From IMG/VR virus record IMGVR_UViG_3300020473_000021, positions 1-64,000 of that record: a stretch of 64,000 nucleotides of DNA, one strand, 5' to 3'. A model generated the notes under the pieces. The model had not been told where the DNA came from and made no database searches. It worked only from the letters and a program-made list of their open reading frames with translations. Below, piece by piece: positions 59,788 through 64,000 of the stretch. Position numbers and translations under genes: made by a program. This DNA comes from a virus. The stretch's first letter is position 1. Each line of letters begins with the position of its first letter.

Positions 59788-61038
59788 ATGCAATATAGCA
59801 TCGTTAGAACGTTAGGTAAGAACAAAGGATATGGTGGTCGATATACTGAGATTGATCTTACCGGATTGACCTTTAGAGACCTTTACCAAAATTACCTCGA
59901 CGTCCATTTCGAAGTTAGTCACCCAACCTACACACAACCTAAGTATGTGAAGTTGGAAGATTTTCAAACCCGCATTAGTAATGCAGACATCACACCGAAT
60001 GATTGGTTAGCATCAATCGACAATGAATCGCTCCCGACTGTAGAAGGTGAGCTTAAAATAGTTACTGACTTCGTTGGTCATCGCGATGCCTTTATGGCAG
60101 GTTACGATGTTGAACGAACCGTTATGGGTTATCATCCTGAAACTGAATTCCCCATGAAAGAACGTAAAGATCTATTGATGAAAAAAGACGGTGTGGATTA
60201 TTCTAAGTTGCAGGATAACTGCATCGTTACCGTTAACGGGTTTGTTCAACAAACTTCGGCATCTGAACATGGACTCTATATTGTCGATGGAGCATATGGG
60301 CAGGATAATGCTAATGAAACTACGATCGGTATTACATCGTTTGAAACGCTAGGTGGTATTGAAATTATCAATGTGGATGAGAATAATATCTACCAGCCTA
60401 ATGAAGATAACAAGCTTTACCAGTACACCTACGTCAATCTCGGCGTACCTACAGAGAACCGTGCTGTATTGATGGTAATGGGTGGCTATCTACATGTTCT
60501 CGATAACAGCTATAAATCGATCGGGGATGGGTTAGTTAGAATTGACTTTAACAACTACCCTCTTATCCAGCGCTATTATGAATCGATGGGCTATATCGAT
60601 TTAAGTAGTCTCGAATATACCCCGTTTGATAATAACGAATCGCAACGCTCTGTTAAAGAGTTGTTAGAAAGTAATTCGTTTATTAAGCAGATGCTGAACT
60701 TAAAGCAAACCTTCTTCATCGTTGTTAATAACCCTAACGTTTTTGTTGAGCGGTATCAGCTTGAGAAAAGCGGATTGGTTGGTACATTCTACTCTGAAGA
60801 AAGACCGATGTTGCCGTTAGTTACTCAACGTGGTAAGCTAAAAGAATATTGGTCGTATGAAGACGATGGTAAGTGGGTTGTTAATTGCAATAGTAACCTT
60901 GTCCCTAACTACATCTTTGAACAAACACAATATCGTAAGTTAGACAACGTAACGAATCAGCTGACTCCTTATACACCATACACTCACGACCGTGGGTTCT
61001 TATTGGGCATCGGTTCAGATTCCATAAAGGAAAAATAA
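59788..61038 (+). CDS. Hypothetical, probably virion, protein, 416 aa
   Basis: ATG 59788 follows CGGAG. The product is 416 residues, beta-rich with many Tyr, Asn and Asp (ENNIYQPNEDNKLYQYTYVN), a composition common for baseplate and tail proteins; no enzyme motif seen. It is divergent from the fibre gene across about 108 bases and converges with the spike-like genes. Assignment to the virion is by composition and neighbours. Confidence 0.65.
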   Translation: MQYSIVRTLGKNKGYGGRYTEIDLTGLTFRDLYQNYLDVHFEVSHPTYTQPKYVKLEDFQTRISNADITPNDWLASIDNESLPTVEGELKIVTDFVGHRDAFMAGYDVERTVMGYHPETEFPMKERKDLLMKKDGVDYSKLQDNCIVTVNGFVQQTSASEHGLYIVDGAYGQDNANETTIGITSFETLGGIEIINVDENNIYQPNEDNKLYQYTYVNLGVPTENRAVLMVMGGYLHVLDNSYKSIGDGLVRIDFNNYPLIQRYYESMGYIDLSSLEYTPFDNNESQRSVKELLESNSFIKQMLNLKQTFFIVVNNPNVFVERYQLEKSGLVGTFYSEERPMLPLVTQRGKLKEYWSYEDDGKWVVNCNSNLVPNYIFEQTQYRKLDNVTNQLTPYTPYTHDRGFLLGIGSDSIKEK

Positions 61039-61039
61039 G

Positions 61040-61068
61040 AGGGAGGGCTGATGCCCTCCCCTTATGAC
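61040..61068 (+). terminator. Hairpin followed by TTATGACGTTTT
   Basis: GGGAGGGC-TGAT-GCCCTCCC then CTTATGACGTTTTC, between converging genes. It is a variant of the TTATKCCG-tailed class. Confidence 0.6.
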
Positions 61069-61073
61069 GTTTT

Positions 61074-61598
61074 CTATTTGATCGCTTCTTGGAACTCTGA
61101 AGATCCAGCTGGAAATTCTTCAACGATAGTCCAGATGATTTTCTTAACGACACCTTCAAGATTCTCAATGAAGTGTAGATACATAGGCATCTTTTCTTCG
61201 TCCGTGAGTGACGCATTAATAGCATCTTCAAAATCACCCACTAATGACATGGCGTTGTTTGTGGAAGCCGACACGGATGTACCACCATGTTCTGGATCAC
61301 CCGGATCGACAGCTACCGTGTTCCAAAACTCAGCAAAAGCTAAAGCAAGATCAGAAACATCAATAGCACTCGTTTTATCTAAAGCGCCAGCTAGGATACT
61401 TTCATCCCCACCTGAGTTCTTACCACCCAATACTTCACCATCTTTAGCGTAGTTATTGTACGCTTTAGCAAAACCCGTCGGGAAATCTCCCTTAGGCTTA
61501 ATGTCAGCCGGTTTAGGAGATCCGTCGGGGTTTATTGCTGCCACATCACAAATCAGTGCTGTGAGCTCCTGAGAGCATTTCATGGGATTCAATGCCAT
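61074..61598 (-). CDS. Hypothetical baseplate-region protein, 174 aa
   Basis: AGGTGG precedes the ATG. The product begins ALNPMKCSQELTALICDVAA, has a low-complexity Gly/Ser/Asp middle (EHGGTSVSASTNNAMSLVGD) and helical ends. No family recognised. It is eight bases downstream of the spike-like gene on the same strand, so it probably takes part in baseplate or spike assembly. Confidence 0.62.
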   Translation of the reverse strand: MALNPMKCSQELTALICDVAAINPDGSPKPADIKPKGDFPTGFAKAYNNYAKDGEVLGGKNSGGDESILAGALDKTSAIDVSDLALAFAEFWNTVAVDPGDPEHGGTSVSASTNNAMSLVGDFEDAINASLTDEEKMPMYLHFIENLEGVVKKIIWTIVEEFPAGSSEFQEAIK

Positions 61599-61606
61599 GG
61601 TACCAC

Positions 61607-62575
61607 CTACTGGTTTGTATTGACTTTACTGTAAGATGCACCGCCTTTCTTAATCGATGGAATATCGATCTTCTTAACGGCTTGAATGGCAGATGTCTTA
61701 ATGCCTAAGTTACCGATGACTTGTGACTCATTGATCGCTTTCTCAAGATCCTTGTGTCCGTCACCGTGTGTGTCACCCAATACAGAAGGTTCAACAGCAT
61801 CATCCTCACCAAACTGCATCGTGGGGGCTTTTGCTGTATAGGGACCATCGCAGTGGATGTAGGCTTCTTTCTTGACATAACCATCTAGCTTACCATCACA
61901 ATGGAACTGGATAAGGTCTTTGGAATACGCGTAGATTGTTTTCTTATCTAAGGTAACCTCTGTCTTATCTCGGTTCTTTGCTGTGATGATACGTTCAGCT
62001 GAATCGAGGTGAATTGAATTATTGTCATTGTCAGCGACAAGGAACTTACCATTCTTAGTATCCAACTGAATTGTATATTCAAACGGCTCACCATCCGCTT
62101 GCGTTGTATGTAGAGTAATGTGTTTACCGTGAGTAGATACCTCAAGAGAATACATGTTGTCGCCGGGTTTAAGATCGGCGTATTCTTCTTTGGTAGCAGA
62201 CCACGCATAAATCACCGTCTCTAGACGCCTCAGATCGTCGTCTAAGCCTGTAGGAGACCAATAATACTTATCAGTATCACCATACTGCCAGATAAGTAAC
62301 CTTTCGCCTCTACGGACGTTAGGGGACGTTGTGCGGTTACTACCATGAACTGGTATCCATGTTGCTTTTAATGCACTACGTTGTTTTATCTTGACCGTGT
62401 ATTCTTTTTCAGAGGCATCCTCAGCAGACACATCGGTCTCGGTGATGGAGTCAACAATATCTCCATCTCCCATCGGTAGTACTTCGATTGGCACTACACG
62501 TAATTCATGTGAATCTAATTTCTTGTTTTCGGCTGCAATACCAATGGAAAACAATTTCATCTTTGACATAAACAT
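61607..62575 (-). CDS. Baseplate spike / central puncturing-like protein, 322 aa
   Basis: The N-terminal 130 residues look like an OB-fold with ERLLIWQYGDTDKYYWSPTG, as in gpV/gp5-type spike proteins. From about 150 there is a long regular series of short strands (KHITLHTTQADGEPFEYTIQ, KFLVADNDNNSIHLDSAERI), the rhythm of an intertwined trimeric beta-helix. Later residues (HCDGKLDGYVKKEAYIHCDG) include two His-Cys pairs. A Gly/Ser tail closes it. Such proteins form the membrane-piercing tip of contractile tails. An alternative start at 62569 (MSKMKLFS) is possible. Confidence 0.5.
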   Translation of the reverse strand: MFMSKMKLFSIGIAAENKKLDSHELRVVPIEVLPMGDGDIVDSITETDVSAEDASEKEYTVKIKQRSALKATWIPVHGSNRTTSPNVRRGERLLIWQYGDTDKYYWSPTGLDDDLRRLETVIYAWSATKEEYADLKPGDNMYSLEVSTHGKHITLHTTQADGEPFEYTIQLDTKNGKFLVADNDNNSIHLDSAERIITAKNRDKTEVTLDKKTIYAYSKDLIQFHCDGKLDGYVKKEAYIHCDGPYTAKAPTMQFGEDDAVEPSVLGDTHGDGHKDLEKAINESQVIGNLGIKTSAIQAVKKIDIPSIKKGGASYSKVNTNQ

Positions 62576-62647
62576 AGTAAATTACACCCGTGGTTAATAC
62601 ATACAGTGGGGCGTCACTGTATAGAAACATAATAAAGTGAGTCCGAT

Positions 62648-64000
62648 ATGCGAATACAGGAATTAGAATTAAAAGGATACAAGCGCTTAGGGTTAAGCGA
62701 TATCCGTCATATCCGCATTGATTTAAATAGTGACTATCAAGTCATACTTGGTTCTAATGGTAGCGGTAAGAGTTCGTTGCTTAATGAACTATCGCCATTA
62801 CCTGCTCAACCAAAACAATACAGTAAAGGTGGTTTTAAACGGATCGTCATCCACCACCACGGTAAAGAGTATGTTCTCATATCAAACTTCGATGGGAAGA
62901 ACCATCACTCATTTAAAGTCGATAAAAACGAACTTAATGAGGGTGGGACCATAACCGTACAACGCGACTTAGTTAAAGAACACTTTAACATCACAGACGA
63001 GCTCTTTCAGTTAATCTGCGGTAAGCTAAAGTTCACGCAGATGACAGCGTCTAAACGTCGTGAGTTCTTCACGCGTATGTCTAATAATGACTTGACTTAT
63101 GCTTTCGATATCTTCAAACGATTAGCATCAAAAACTCGCGATGAGCAAGGTGCTGTGAAACATTTAAAGAATCGCATTGCATCTGAGACCGACTTACTTC
63201 TATCGATGGAAGATGACGAGTTAGAAAAGAAAGTTGATAAGCTTCAAAAAGAACTAACGTTGTTAATGGAGCATCGTCGTGTGGATTTACCCAAAGCCGT
63301 TGAGGCTGAAAGAGTATTGAATGAGTCGTTAGATTCTATTAACTCAATATCTACTGAAATATTGGAAGCGCCATTTAGGCAACCTAGTGAAGAACACTTC
63401 GAGAACCTCGAGTCTTTAAGTGTGGCTTGTCAGAAATTATCAAGTGAGTTGTCGGCACAACAACAAATACTCAGTCACTACTCAGAAGAACATGAACGAA
63501 TGACTCGTCTTGTCGGTGAGATGAGTGAGGTCGGTACGACATCTGTCGATGAGTTGAAGGAAAGACTTTCTAGTATCGAAAAAGAAATCGAACAACGTAA
63601 GTCTAAGATCAAAGAATTTGAGTTTAAAGGTGATGTGAGTAACCTCATCGCTAAAGCTCAGGAGATCAAATCTCAGCTTGTCGATACGTTAGGTGCCCTA
63701 CCGGACAACTCAAACCTTAAATACTCTCGTGAGCGCGGACAGAACGCTCTAGACGCCATCGACAACCTTACTCGTGAACAAAGTCATGTTCTGTCTAAGA
63801 TACGCCGTAATGAAGAGCACATCCAACACATCAAAGATGCTAAAAACATCGAATGTCCAGATTGTGGATATCGTTGGAAGCCAGGTGTGTCGGAGCATGA
63901 GCTAAGACAACTTGAAGAAGAAGTTGTTTCGCTTGCTAATCGTGAAGGTGAAATTAAGCAGAAGTTGAGTGAGCTTCGAGAATATCGAGAGTCTTACGAT
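62648..64000 (+). CDS. SbcC/Rad50-like recombination ATPase, N-terminal 451 aa
   Basis: The frame is open from ATG 62648 to the window end. VILGSNGSGKSSLLNELSPL is Walker A; the next part includes KLKFTQMTASKRREFFTRMS, a Q-loop-like region. Residues about 190-400 are long coiled coils (LEKKVDKLQKELTLLMEH..., RLSSIEKEIEQRKSKIKEFE). NIECPDCGYRWKPG is the zinc hook (CPDC) at about residue 403. The second half, with Walker B, lies outside. With an SbcD/gp47 partner it would process DNA ends in recombination-dependent replication. Confidence 0.85.
   Translation, partial: MRIQELELKGYKRLGLSDIRHIRIDLNSDYQVILGSNGSGKSSLLNELSPLPAQPKQYSKGGFKRIVIHHHGKEYVLISNFDGKNHHSFKVDKNELNEGGTITVQRDLVKEHFNITDELFQLICGKLKFTQMTASKRREFFTRMSNNDLTYAFDIFKRLASKTRDEQGAVKHLKNRIASETDLLLSMEDDELEKKVDKLQKELTLLMEHRRVDLPKAVEAERVLNESLDSINSISTEILEAPFRQPSEEHFENLESLSVACQKLSSELSAQQQILSHYSEEHERMTRLVGEMSEVGTTSVDELKERLSSIEKEIEQRKSKIKEFEFKGDVSNLIAKAQEIKSQLVDTLGALPDNSNLKYSRERGQNALDAIDNLTREQSHVLSKIRRNEEHIQHIKDAKNIECPDCGYRWKPGVSEHELRQLEEEVVSLANREGEIKQKLSELREYRESYD

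Noticed and set aside
1-64000. CRISPR arrays, tRNA genes, integrase or transposons
   Set aside because: No regular direct repeat with spacers, no cloverleaf with a GTTCGA arm and acceptor stem, and no transposase or integrase motif was recognised by eye.

Overview
The window looks like part of a jumbo tailed-phage genome, most likely a phiKZ-like myophage of a Gram-negative, probably marine gammaproteobacterial, host. The case rests on several things. Genes are tightly packed, with overlapping starts and stops and strong Shine-Dalgarno sites. A 713-residue major capsid protein carries a propeptide with S-x-E cleavage sites and is followed by an 896-residue portal-like protein. A 540-residue protein resembles the N-terminal half of a multisubunit RNA polymerase beta chain and lies between capsid and portal. 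An inner-head protein has the same S-x-E propeptide style. The host guess comes mainly from a GGGGSSS-type outer-membrane lipoprotein and an overlapping spanin pair, which imply an outer membrane. No tRNA, rRNA, CRISPR array, integrase or transposon was recognised.

Layout: 1-7134 holds small unknown genes, a candidate structured RNA (about 1110-1451), a RecA-fold ATPase, dCTP deaminase (dcd) and, on the minus strand, a DnaB-like helicase. 7277-24254 is the head-morphogenesis block: capsid, a coiled-coil membrane protein, the RNA polymerase beta-like protein, an Asn/Gln-rich protein, a putative metalloprotease, a large minus-strand unknown, portal, a virion-like protein, a RuvC-like resolvase and i-spanin/o-spanin. 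24353-45357 is accessory: many unknown genes, a zinc-ribbon protein, a bacterial-type lipoprotein, an inner-body-like protein, two genes of a papain/transglutaminase-like domain family, an AAA+ ATPase, a second DnaB-like paralogue with a beta-rich C-terminal extension and a metallophosphoesterase. 45436-59679 is a minus-strand tail-fibre and lysis cluster: endolysin, a Ser/Thr-repeat protein, a Hint-domain fibre, a glycosyltransferase-like protein, three large fibres sharing an N-terminal module and DNPHxVTKxQVGLG repeats, and small tail proteins. 59788-64000 holds a virion-like unknown, baseplate or spike-like proteins and the start of an SbcC/Rad50-like recombination ATPase with a zinc hook.

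Regulation can be partly read from the DNA. Seven intergenic sites share an A/T-rich box (TTTRAA..ATATATC, then GTGAG) that looks like one promoter class, often followed by a 5' stem-loop. Operon ends carry hairpins of two kinds. One is a classical GC hairpin plus T-run. The other, recurring, is a hairpin followed not by a T-run but by TTATKCCG plus a T-rich tail, usually just before the next gene start.

The most striking signals are: a 45-base tract, 41/45 identical, at non-equivalent positions of the two helicase paralogues; a Hint autoprocessing domain at the tip of a Ser/Thr-repeat tail fibre; the hairpin-TTATKCCG punctuation; the structured RNA; a degenerate tandem papain-like gene; and the phage-borne lipoprotein.
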